Origin: Tannerella sp.
GTDB lineage: Bacteria > Bacteroidota > Bacteroidia > Bacteroidales > Tannerellaceae
Assembly (NCBI GenBank): GCA_031272155.1
Contig: JAISUI010000023.1
Location: forward strand, 1-45,305
Direction: 5' to 3'
DNA: 45,305 nt
Below the pieces are notes generated by a model. That model made no database searches and was not told the DNA's origin. It saw nothing but the letters and a program-made list of their open reading frames with translations. Shown in pieces: positions 1 to 7,428 of this stretch (within the stretch, counting starts at the first letter, position 1; each line of letters opens with the position of its first letter). The translations under genes and the position numbers were made by a program.

Positions 1-278
1 TTAAAATCAAGATATATAACCGGATACGCCGTCCAGTCTTTTTCTAACGCGGCAATAGCCAGCCCGTCGAACAGCGCCCGTTTCCCCTCGAAATACGCCT
101 TCAGGGTGGACAAAAAAAGACTTTTCCCGAAACGGCGCGGACGCCCCAGAAAGTAAGGTCGCTCCGTGCACCCTAATTCATAGATATACTGCGTCTTATC
201 CACATAGGCGTAATCGCCCGTACGCAATTTCTCAAAATCCTGTATCCCAACAGGCAATTTCCTTATTGTCGTCTCCAT
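1..278 (-). CDS. AAA-ATPase-like protein, N-terminal part (cut by window edge)
   Basis: The reading frame starts at ATG 278 and runs off the left edge without a stop, giving about 92 residues. The N-terminus ([19 protein letters not shown]), the segment [11 protein letters not shown] and the P-loop-like [17 protein letters not shown] are the hallmark of the AAA-ATPase_like family (PF09820), which usually carries a PD-(D/E)XK nuclease-like domain at the C-terminus, here outside the window. These proteins are abundant and often multi-copy in Bacteroidales; their job is not established. A -7-like CAAAGATA (303-310, read on the minus strand as TATCTTTG) lies just upstream, without a -33 at the usual spacing. 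The family is fairly certain, the function is not. Confidence 0.85.
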   Translation of the reverse strand, partial: METTIRKLPVGIQDFEKLRTGDYAYVDKTQYIYELGCTERPYFLGRPRRFGKSLFLSTLKAYFEGKRALFDGLAIAALEKDWTAYPVIYLDF

Positions 279-388
279 CCCGTTATTCCTTCTATTTTTA
301 TGCAAAGATACAAAATAATTGGGAAATACGTTTAGACAAAAGAACAAAGACAACAATCTGCAAGTCTTTACGTCTAATTGGAACACGG

Positions 389-799
389 TCAAGAAGGCAC
401 AAGCATCTTTTTGAAAGTTTCTATGTCGACAACTTTTATCAAAGGGAAGTCTATGGATTTCAGGATGTTGAAATGTCGGTCATTTGTTACGATATAATCG
501 GCGCCCGCATTGAGGGCGCAATCTGTAAACTTGTTGTCGTCGGGATCAGAAGTAATTAAATGCCATTTGAAAAAGTTGTTTGTCTTTTTTACATTCACAG
601 ACAGCAATAGTTCATTAATGACTATATTTACAAATTCTTGCGTATGGAAGCGTGACATAATTTCGTAGTATTCATTGATTATATCAGTCGTATAACACAG
701 CACAATCCGCTTGTTCCTGAATGCTTCCCACAGGCAATAATAGGGAGAAGACGCAGGCAAACATACAACCAGGCAATTTGTGTCGAGCACAATTTTCAT
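389..799 (-). CDS. PIN-domain toxin of a type II toxin-antitoxin pair
   Basis: A 136-residue PIN-fold protein, probably a metal-dependent RNase toxin. The acidic active-site pattern of the family is visible: D6 in VLDTN, E43 in [10 protein letters not shown]88 and D93 in [12 protein letters not shown], and D107 in YIVTNDRHF. It matches the COG1569-like putative toxin component, PIN family. The ATG overlaps the TGA of the upstream small gene by 4 bases (ATGA), so the two are translationally coupled, which is the usual antitoxin-then-toxin order. All catalytic positions are present, so the toxin looks intact. The RNA target cannot be read from sequence. Confidence 0.85.
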   Translation of the reverse strand: MKIVLDTNCLVVCLPASSPYYCLWEAFRNKRIVLCYTTDIINEYYEIMSRFHTQEFVNIVINELLLSVNVKKTNNFFKWHLITSDPDDNKFTDCALNAGADYIVTNDRHFNILKSIDFPLIKVVDIETFKKMLVPS

Positions 800-1014
800 T
801 TGTACGGAGTGCGATAATGAGAAGTAAGAATATCTTCGATTTGCTCATTGCTAAAATTAATTTTTTTAGCCTGAGAATCAACCCTTTTCTGAAAATAATC
901 AAGCAGTAAAGCTTGGATATCATTTTTCTCTTCTTCACTATCTATTCGTGCAAATGTTTGTAAAATAAGTATTTGCGCCGAATTTAAAGGCTTGTCCAAA
1001 ACTGCTGTTTCCAT
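796..1014 (-). CDS. putative antitoxin partner of the PIN toxin
   Basis: A 72-residue protein starting at ATG 1014 (METAVLDKPLNSAQILILQ). A longer in-frame start at 1128 would put the N-terminus inside the terminator hairpin of the neighbouring operon, so I reject it. The sequence is predicted helical and charged (IDSEEEKNDIQALLLDYFQ) and ends in a basic/aromatic tail, typical of small unclassified antitoxins that precede PIN toxins. It overlaps the toxin start by 4 bases. A -7-like element lies at 1041-1048. The role is inferred from size, order and overlap; I recognise no DNA-binding domain with certainty. Confidence 0.7.
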   Translation of the reverse strand: METAVLDKPLNSAQILILQTFARIDSEEEKNDIQALLLDYFQKRVDSQAKKINFSNEQIEDILTSHYRTPYK

Positions 1015-1040
1015 AATCTTTGTTTTTAAAATTACAGCCG

Positions 1041-1048
1041 CAAAGATA
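1041..1048 (-). promoter_or_regulatory. -7 element of the toxin-antitoxin operon
   Basis: On the minus strand this reads TATCTTTG, a match to the Bacteroidetes -7 consensus TAnnTTTG, 26 bases upstream of the antitoxin ATG. No TTTG is present 19-21 bases further upstream, so only half of the promoter is supported. Confidence 0.45.
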
Positions 1049-1112
1049 CATCTTCTTTTCCGATTTTCCCGATTTCTATGCCCAAAATATTTTTCCCGCA
1101 CGAACACAATAC

Positions 1113-1140
1113 AAAAAGGCTGCCTCAAGGCAGCCTTTTT
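1113..1140 (-). terminator. intrinsic terminator of the SusCD operon
   Basis: A 12-bp perfect inverted repeat (1113-1124 with 1129-1140) around the loop TCAA. The core is GGCTGCC/GGCAGCC flanked by five A on one side and five T on the other, so it can end transcription on either strand. It lies 68 bases past the stop of the last gene of the minus-strand SusCD operon and just before the toxin-antitoxin promoter. Confidence 0.85.
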
Positions 1141-1208
1141 CTCATTTCACATCTGCAAAACGACGGTTTATTATTTGCCGGATGCAGATTTGTCGTCTAT
1201 CGTGTGGA

Positions 1209-1730
1209 CTAATATTCGTCTTCGATAAAGCCTGTACGACGATGGCCGGAAAAATAATATTCCGTTCCCCATTCTGGGTCGTCGTCATTGAACTTTATGG
1301 TAAACATAATACTGTCCGTGACTACGCCTGTTTTGGAATGGCCGACGCCATTAAGAACTTTTCCGTCGGTAATGATGAATTGGGATTCATATTGAAGATT
1401 CGTTATTATGTCAGCAGAGCCAAATACGAAATTCGTTGCGTCGGCTTTTACTTTACCTTTAAAATCCCAAAAATTACTGTTGTCATCCACAAAGATTTCT
1501 GTCGGAATATTAGCGGCCGTATTATAGGTGGAAACGAGAATTCTCTCTACTCCTAACCAGAGTTCTGTCACATCGAACCGCTCTCCTTCATCAAGAATTT
1601 CTACTTTTACAAACCATTCGCCAGAAAGGTTTTGAGTGGCAGTTCCGCCCGGGTCCACTTCCGAATCACAACTCGTTACTGCTGCAAAAAGCAGTAATCC
1701 CATGCATAAACTATATATTTTCTTATTCAT
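1209..1730 (-). CDS. lipid-binding-like SusCD-associated lipoprotein (PF12888-like)
   Basis: 173 residues. The N-terminus is a lipoprotein signal with the lipobox VTSC, so the mature protein is anchored through Cys21. The body (SGEWFVKVE, FVFGSADIIT, ITDGKVLNGVGHSKTGVVTD, PEWGTEYYFSGHRRTG) resembles the Lipid_bd family (PF12888, called putative lipid-binding hydrolase), often found as the last gene of SusC/SusD operons. It lies 12 bases after the DUF5012-like gene, in the same direction, and precedes the terminator at 1113-1140. Biochemical function is unknown; association with the outer-membrane import complex is inferred from position. Confidence 0.75.
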   Translation of the reverse strand: MNKKIYSLCMGLLLFAAVTSCDSEVDPGGTATQNLSGEWFVKVEILDEGERFDVTELWLGVERILVSTYNTAANIPTEIFVDDNSNFWDFKGKVKADATNFVFGSADIITNLQYESQFIITDGKVLNGVGHSKTGVVTDSIMFTIKFNDDDPEWGTEYYFSGHRRTGFIEDEY

Positions 1731-1742
1731 ATCACTACTATT

Positions 1743-2462
1743 TTATTCAGTTAGAATTAAATTAAACGAATAACTGCCGACATATACAGCACCCCATGTG
1801 ATAATGCCAGTTTCGGGATCATAGGTAGCGTCGTTCAGTTCATCCAGAGCATCACCCCATCCATTCACATGGCTTGAAAGCAAGGTGATGGTATGGTCTT
1901 TGTTGAGGGCAAAATAGCCTGTCATTGCATAATTTTTACCATAGCCGGCTCGTTTATCATAATAGCCTCCAAAGTAATCAGAGACGTAAAAGATGCCAGG
2001 TGCCACTGGATCAATAACTACCGGATATCCGGAATACGCTACGGTAGCACCACTTGACAAAACAAGTCGGTGAGTCCCTTCTTCCGATGTGTATTCGCCG
2101 GAAATATCGGTTTCCAAATCGGTTGTTTCCGGGTCATAGACAATGACCATGCGTTCAATGGAGCTGGGATATCCATCTTCATTTACAGCCGAATACGTGA
2201 GTATATAGACGCCAGCTTCGTCCGAATTGACTTCTCCGGAAATCTGCATGGAAGAAGTTTTATCCACATCGTTTTCTGTAGCTGTTACGCCGGGTTCTAC
2301 ATAGGGAGTGCCCAACTCAACAGTTTCTATCGCGTTGCCTTTCATATCAAATGTCACATAATATGTGATGATTGACTGGTCTTCGGTTGTTATATCATGA
2401 CAACTTTGCAGGGCAAATACACCTGCCGTTATAACCAACAACCTGCTTAAAAATATTTTCAT
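1743..2462 (-). CDS. surface lipoprotein with Ig-like domain and DUF5012 (BT_2262-like)
   Basis: About 239 residues from ATG 2462. An in-frame ATG at 2486 has AGGAG six bases upstream (2493-2497, inside SusD codons), but the start at 2462 gives a compact lipoprotein signal (MKIFLSRLLVITAGVFALQSC) and an A-rich leader, which is the more usual Bacteroidetes arrangement. Residues roughly 35-110 look like a DUF5011-type Ig-like domain (YVEPGVTA, ISGEVNSDEAGVYILTYSAV), and the rest resembles DUF5012 (DISGEYTSEEGTHRL, GYFALNKDHTITLLSSHVNG). Proteins of this architecture sit next to SusD in PULs and are thought to be surface glycan-binding or accessory proteins. The specificity is unknown. Confidence 0.75.
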   Translation of the reverse strand: MKIFLSRLLVITAGVFALQSCHDITTEDQSIITYYVTFDMKGNAIETVELGTPYVEPGVTATENDVDKTSSMQISGEVNSDEAGVYILTYSAVNEDGYPSSIERMVIVYDPETTDLETDISGEYTSEEGTHRLVLSSGATVAYSGYPVVIDPVAPGIFYVSDYFGGYYDKRAGYGKNYAMTGYFALNKDHTITLLSSHVNGWGDALDELNDATYDPETGIITWGAVYVGSYSFNLILTE

Positions 2463-2485
2463 ATTGTTCAATTTTTTCTTTACCA

Positions 2486-3988
2486 TTAATTACTCCTTTT
2501 ATCCCACCATACGCTTGTTTTTTTGATTTCAATTGGATCCTGCGATGGTGTGTTATCGTTATAATTGCTTGCGGCTTGGGGGTAAGGTAATCGTTGTACC
2601 AGATTACCAAAGCCAAGTTCATTAATTACAGGGCTTATCAATTGTCCTTTTGGCATGTAAACTGAAGGATTATTCAAGATAGCACTTCCTGTTTCGCGGC
2701 TAAGTTTCGGATAGCCCGTCCTTCTAATTTCTGTCCAACTCTCGTAATGATTCACCATGCAAAGGGCAACCCATTTCTGCATCATGATTTTCTCTAATTT
2801 TTCTTCCAGCGATTGGGAGGTAACCCATTCACAACTCTTTCCTGAGCCGTAGAGTACACTGCCATCTGTCAGTCCATACATGCTAAAACTGGCGTCAATA
2901 GCGTTTTCGTAAGCGACGCGGGCTCCAGTGTCGTCGTTGGCAAATCGGAGTTTCGCTTCAGCAATAAAGAATTGCAATTCGCTTTGCGAGTAAAAATAAA
3001 CGGGTCGTACGGCATTTGTTGCATTTTTTACAAAAATGACAGGCCAACTGTAATCCTCATTTTTTTTCTGCGCAGTGGCAATAGCTGTTTTATTGCCTGG
3101 AATAGCGCCTTCATATTCTTTGGACGCGGTCGCTTGGTTGAAAAGTTTGGGCAGACGCGGGTCGTTAGTACTGACTAAATACGTGATAATCGGGTAAGCA
3201 GCAATATTATTTACTGTCCCTAATCCGATGGTATTGGTTTCGTACCATGGGTTTCGTTTTCCCGATTCGTCGGCGTAGGCATTGAAAGCGATATCGCCTT
3301 GGAAGAAATTATTGGCATTGATGAGCGCCATAATTTTACTGCTGTTGTCTTGTGCATAGGATGCACGCATGTACAATTTCAGTTTCAATGCATTGGCGAA
3401 GCCTATCCATTGACTTAGATTCCCGTTGAGCAACAAGTCCGATGGAATAGTTGAAGTTGAAGTCAGTTTGGCTTGTGCTTCTTCTATTTCGGCCAGGATG
3501 CCAGCATAAATACTTTCACCACTATCCCATTTAGGCATTGGGATTTCGGAACCTTTCAGCGCTTCCGAATAAGGTGCATAGTCCAGCATATCTACAATAA
3601 TCTGGAATGTGTAAGCCCGCAACACAGTTGCCGCAAAGTAATTACCGGCATCATCCGTTTCCAGAGCTTTGCTGCGGACAGATTCCAAATCTTGCAACGC
3701 TCCAGCATACAAACTGTTATAGTCGTTATCAAAAAAACTGATACCAAAACGGTATTCGGCTTCGGTGTTATACTGATTGGCAACTGGTCCTTGATCCCAA
3801 TATTGGGCGAAAAAGCCGCAATAATTGAATATTGTCCCACCCAACCGCGTAGCGATGAAATTCTCGGCCGATGGTAGGATCAAATCGGCGGAAACATCAG
3901 TCGGCCGGTTCGGGCTGTCATTGACATCTAACCACTCGTTGCATCCGCAAAGAGCGATTGTCATCCATATAAGATATATTTTTTTCAT
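2486..3988 (-). CDS. SusD/RagB-family surface glycan-binding lipoprotein (SusD-like_2)
   Basis: 500 residues, the usual length. A short lipoprotein signal with Cys16 (IALCGC) is followed by NEWLDVNDSPNRPTDV, the typical N-terminus of the SusD-like_2 group. The helical TPR-like body is visible in stretches such as LQDLESVRSKALE, AATVLRAYTFQIIVDMLDYAPYSEA and FFIAEAKLRF. It should lie at the cell surface as the lid over the SusC transporter and bind oligosaccharides. It starts 12 bases after the SusC stop. Nothing looks broken. Its ligand cannot be read from sequence; linked enzymes suggest a glycan containing arabinose, rhamnose or galactose, but that is an inference. Confidence 0.93.
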   Translation of the reverse strand: MKKIYLIWMTIALCGCNEWLDVNDSPNRPTDVSADLILPSAENFIATRLGGTIFNYCGFFAQYWDQGPVANQYNTEAEYRFGISFFDNDYNSLYAGALQDLESVRSKALETDDAGNYFAATVLRAYTFQIIVDMLDYAPYSEALKGSEIPMPKWDSGESIYAGILAEIEEAQAKLTSTSTIPSDLLLNGNLSQWIGFANALKLKLYMRASYAQDNSSKIMALINANNFFQGDIAFNAYADESGKRNPWYETNTIGLGTVNNIAAYPIITYLVSTNDPRLPKLFNQATASKEYEGAIPGNKTAIATAQKKNEDYSWPVIFVKNATNAVRPVYFYSQSELQFFIAEAKLRFANDDTGARVAYENAIDASFSMYGLTDGSVLYGSGKSCEWVTSQSLEEKLEKIMMQKWVALCMVNHYESWTEIRRTGYPKLSRETGSAILNNPSVYMPKGQLISPVINELGFGNLVQRLPYPQAASNYNDNTPSQDPIEIKKTSVWWDKRSN

Positions 3989-4000
3989 TGTTCAACTGAA

Positions 4001-7000
4001 TTAAAATTTAACTGATAAATTGAAACCATATTTTCGAGTTGTCGGGTTTGCTGAAAACTCGCCAAACCGTCCCTCTAAATCATTCCCGAAGGTAGTAATC
4101 TCCGGGTCAATAAACGAATTGCCTTTCGGAGTCCATAATAGCAGGTTTGTGCCGAAAACCGACAAGCGGACAGATGAGACAAACGGAAGATATTGCAACA
4201 CACTTTTAGGTAGCATATAGCCAATGTTTGCCGAGCGCAACTTAACGTATGAGCGCGGAATCAGAAAATCAGCATCGCCGTTAATTGTTCCGTTTGTGAA
4301 ATATTCATCATAACTAGTCGAAGATACCGGCGTTGTGTTCTCTACATATTCGCCGTCAATTTTATTGACCGAATTAGGAACAATGAACGGTTCGCGATCA
4401 TTGTAAAGCGTCTGTACGGCATTGCCCGTAAAATACAAAATATCTTTTGTCCGCGAAAAAATCAGGCCACCCTGACGGATATCAAAGTCAAATCCCAACG
4501 AAAGATTTTTGTATTTAAATGTATTGCCGATACCCATTTCATAGTCGAAGTTGGAATCACCTACAATTTCAGATTCTCCGGAAATAACCGGTAAACCAGT
4601 TGTTGGACTAACAACAATTTTCCCGTCAGGAGATTTCTCGCTAGAATATGCCTTGTAAACACCTACCGGTTGCCCTACGGCAGCCACCAGGCTTGTACCT
4701 GAACTGAATCCCCAGATGGTTGTTTCGTCGCCTAATTCTTCAGGCAGACTAACGACTTTGCTTCGGTTTTTCGTATAATTTACGGATATATTCCATGAAA
4801 AATCAGCTGTTTTTATTGGCTGGCCGGTGACTAATACCTCAATACCTTTATTGGAAATCACACCCAGGTTCGTAGTTTGCGACGTGAAGCCAGTTGCAGC
4901 ATCCATCGTCAGCGAATAAATTTGCCGGTCGGTTTTTCGGTCATAGTAAGCTACGTCCAAACCAATACGGCCATCAAAAAATGAAAGGTTTGTCCCTATT
5001 TCCCATTCGGTCGTCATTTCAGGAGTCAGGTTAATGTTTCCCAGTGCATTTCCTAATGTAAACGCATTTTTCCCTTTCAGCGGGAAAGCGATCGTTCCAA
5101 ATTCATTATAGGCTTCGCTTTTTGCATACGTTGGGGTGAGCACGTAAGGATCGGCATCATTACCTGTCTTTCCATAAGCCAAACGGAGTTTCCCAAAGGA
5201 AATAATGTTTTTCACTTCGTCTGACAATAGTTCTGTAAAGACGAAACTTAATGTAGAGCCAGGATAGAAAAATGAATTATTGCCTTTTGGCAAAGTGGAC
5301 GACCAGTCATTTCGAGCACTCAATGTCAAGTACAACATATCATCCCATCCCAATTGGGCTTCGCCGTATAGACCGCATAATCTCCTCAAGTTGAATACTT
5401 CGGTTACTGTTGGCGTAGATGCTGAGTTGCTCAAGTGGTAGAACGTTGGGATATCAAGTCCGGATACGAGAGCAAGCACCTCCGACGATTTTCGTTCATT
5501 GACATTCCATCCACCAGTTACGTCCACATTCAGTTTATCCATGAATAGCTTCTTGAAGTTCACCAAAAGGTCATGGTTCAACTCACGGCGGTTGATTTTA
5601 TCATGCAAGACATTGCCTTCTGAATCAATAGCACCTTCATTAGGTGAGCCTTCAGCAGCCGTAATTCGAGGCGTACCTACTTTGTTTGTACCATACGCAG
5701 CATCCAACCCAATACGGTAAGTGGCCGACAACCAGTCGGTAAACTGATAATCAGCCTGAAGTTTCCCGTATAATTTATCCTGATTGAACTCATTTTCCAT
5801 TACATTAATAACATAATACGGGTTACCTACGCCATAGGGTGTATAATAATATTCCACTGTATTAAACGGGTCAGATAGATCTTTCAGCCCGACAATACTA
5901 ATGTCGCGTGGTGTCTGCATCAACGAATTGATAATAGTCAGCCCCTGTCCAGTAGGAGCAAAACTGTTGGTCTGCATAGCATAATTAATAGAGGTGGATA
6001 ATTTCAATTTTCCCGTCTGATGGCTACCTCGGAGGGATATCGTGTACCTATCATACGTATCAATCGCGTCAGGAATCATCCCGTCATCACTTAATTGCGA
6101 GAAAGATGCATAATACGTTGTTTGGTCATTGCCGCCCGATAAGGATAGACTGTTATTATAACGGAATCCGTTTTCAAAAAAATCCACCAGATTATTGGGT
6201 AACGCCTCATAAGGTTTCATTTTCTGGGAATTGTTATACACGGTACCCCACACGCGCATTCGCCCGTCGAACCGCGGACCCCAACTTCCGTTCTCGTCCA
6301 TTGTTTTGAGGCCGTCCCAGCCTTGCCCAAATTCATTTTGCATTTCAGGCAAACGCAGGAAAGATGCAAATTGGATACCTCCGTTGTATTCTATTCCGAG
6401 GCCTTTTCCTTTACCGGATTTTCCTGATTTAGTGGTAATCATAACCACGCCGTTGGCTCCACGGTTTCCGTATAGAGCCGTTGCAGCGGCGCCTTTCAAA
6501 ACGGTCATGGAAGCAATATCATCCGGATTAACCAGGTTCGCTGCATTCCCATAGTCATAACCGCCATTCAACGGATCGCTTGAACGAACCGAACTATTGT
6601 TCATCGGAACGCCGTCCACTACAAATAAGGCTTGATTGCTTCCACCTAACGAGGATACGCCTCTGATAATAATAGAATTGGAAGCGCCCGGGTCGGATGA
6701 TGAACTTCCCACTTGTACACCAGCCATCTTTCCAGATATAGCCGTAATTGCATCTGACGTTCGTGCTTCAGTTAGTTCTTCACCTGAAACCGTACTGGCC
6801 GAATAACCGATAGCCCGTTTTTCACGTACAATACCTGAAGCAGTCACAACTACTTCTTCCAACTGTATGGAAGATTTCAATACGACCCTCAAGTGTTGTC
6901 CCGTCACCGCGACATCCTGCGGGGTCATTCCCACGAACGAAATCTGCAAAGTCTTTGCAGACGAGGGAATTTCGAGAACGAAATTCCCATCAATATCAGT

Positions 7001-7162
7001 TACCGTACCTATCGCCGTGGAGCCTTTCACCACTACCGTGGCGCCGATTATCGGTTGCCCGTCATCATCCGAAAGTACCGTACCTGTCACTTTAATTGTC
7101 TGTGCGACAATAGTTCCTATACCCATAAGCAGGTAGAGGAGAGAAAATGTAAAAATTCGCAT
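4001..7162 (-). CDS. SusC/RagA-family TonB-dependent outer-membrane transporter
   Basis: 1053 residues, full length. Residues 1-20 form a signal peptide ending in IVAQ. Residues about 24-100 are a carboxypeptidase-regulatory-like domain (VTGTVLSDDDGQPIIGATVV). The SusC linker LEEVVVTASG follows, then the plug domain (ISGKMAGVQVGSSSSDPG, IIIRGVSSLGG, ALFVVDGVPMNN) and the beta barrel, ending in YGFNLSVKF with the terminal aromatic expected of an outer-membrane barrel. There is no STN domain, so it is not built for sigma/anti-sigma signalling. It forms the import pore with the SusD protein directly downstream. A -7/-33 pair lies at 7201-7234. Confidence 0.95.
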   Translation of the reverse strand: MRIFTFSLLYLLMGIGTIVAQTIKVTGTVLSDDDGQPIIGATVVVKGSTAIGTVTDIDGNFVLEIPSSAKTLQISFVGMTPQDVAVTGQHLRVVLKSSIQLEEVVVTASGIVREKRAIGYSASTVSGEELTEARTSDAITAISGKMAGVQVGSSSSDPGASNSIIIRGVSSLGGSNQALFVVDGVPMNNSSVRSSDPLNGGYDYGNAANLVNPDDIASMTVLKGAAATALYGNRGANGVVMITTKSGKSGKGKGLGIEYNGGIQFASFLRLPEMQNEFGQGWDGLKTMDENGSWGPRFDGRMRVWGTVYNNSQKMKPYEALPNNLVDFFENGFRYNNSLSLSGGNDQTTYYASFSQLSDDGMIPDAIDTYDRYTISLRGSHQTGKLKLSTSINYAMQTNSFAPTGQGLTIINSLMQTPRDISIVGLKDLSDPFNTVEYYYTPYGVGNPYYVINVMENEFNQDKLYGKLQADYQFTDWLSATYRIGLDAAYGTNKVGTPRITAAEGSPNEGAIDSEGNVLHDKINRRELNHDLLVNFKKLFMDKLNVDVTGGWNVNERKSSEVLALVSGLDIPTFYHLSNSASTPTVTEVFNLRRLCGLYGEAQLGWDDMLYLTLSARNDWSSTLPKGNNSFFYPGSTLSFVFTELLSDEVKNIISFGKLRLAYGKTGNDADPYVLTPTYAKSEAYNEFGTIAFPLKGKNAFTLGNALGNINLTPEMTTEWEIGTNLSFFDGRIGLDVAYYDRKTDRQIYSLTMDAATGFTSQTTNLGVISNKGIEVLVTGQPIKTADFSWNISVNYTKNRSKVVSLPEELGDETTIWGFSSGTSLVAAVGQPVGVYKAYSSEKSPDGKIVVSPTTGLPVISGESEIVGDSNFDYEMGIGNTFKYKNLSLGFDFDIRQGGLIFSRTKDILYFTGNAVQTLYNDREPFIVPNSVNKIDGEYVENTTPVSSTSYDEYFTNGTINGDADFLIPRSYVKLRSANIGYMLPKSVLQYLPFVSSVRLSVFGTNLLLWTPKGNSFIDPEITTFGNDLEGRFGEFSANPTTRKYGFNLSVKF

Positions 7163-7200
7163 GAAATTCTGTTTTAAAAATGATGAAACTAAACAAATGA

Positions 7201-7234
7201 CAAAGATAGTGAGATAAATTCAAAATCCATCAAA
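7201..7234 (-). promoter_or_regulatory. promoter of the SusCD operon
   Basis: Read on the minus strand: -33 TTTG (7231-7234), a 22-bp spacer and -7 TATCTTTG (7201-7208), about 38 bases before the SusC ATG. The spacer is 2 bp longer than the 20 bp seen at the best promoters in this window. Confidence 0.55.
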
Positions 7235-7365
7235 AAATAAAATTTAAACTGCATATAGATAATGTTAAATAAAAATAATGCTATTTTAATCATTGATTAA
7301 TAGTGTTTTTTGAAAGAATGACTGAAAAAAAACCGGTTTCTGTATGAGATTTGGAAGAAAATCCT

Positions 7366-7373
7366 TACTTTTG
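7366..7373 (+). promoter_or_regulatory. -7 element of the GH51 gene
   Basis: TACTTTTG matches TAnnTTTG 56 bases before the GH51 ATG. The place where a -33 TTTG would be expected (about 7342-7346) has no match, so the promoter is either weak or activator-dependent. Confidence 0.4.
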
Positions 7374-7428
7374 GCCTGCCGTTTCCGGTCAGTAGCGGAA
7401 TGGTTATCCTATACATTAATATATAAAT

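Larger units (their letters stand above)
7163..7428. other. divergent intergenic region between SusC and GH51
   Basis: 266 bases of AT-rich DNA with no gene. It holds the promoter of the SusCD operon on the minus strand (7201-7234) and a -7-like element for GH51 on the plus strand (7366-7373). I see no clear inverted-repeat operator between them. Confidence 0.7.

Noticed and set aside
266..559. 97-codon plus-strand frame over the AAA-ATPase start and the PIN gene
   Set aside because: It is antisense to both and resembles no family; the toxin frame explains the region.
2493..2497. AGGAG as evidence for the earlier start (2486) of the DUF5012-like gene
   Set aside because: It lies inside SusD codons for Lys-Arg-Ser and Shine-Dalgarno sequences are poor start predictors in this phylum; the start at 2462 fits the signal peptide better.
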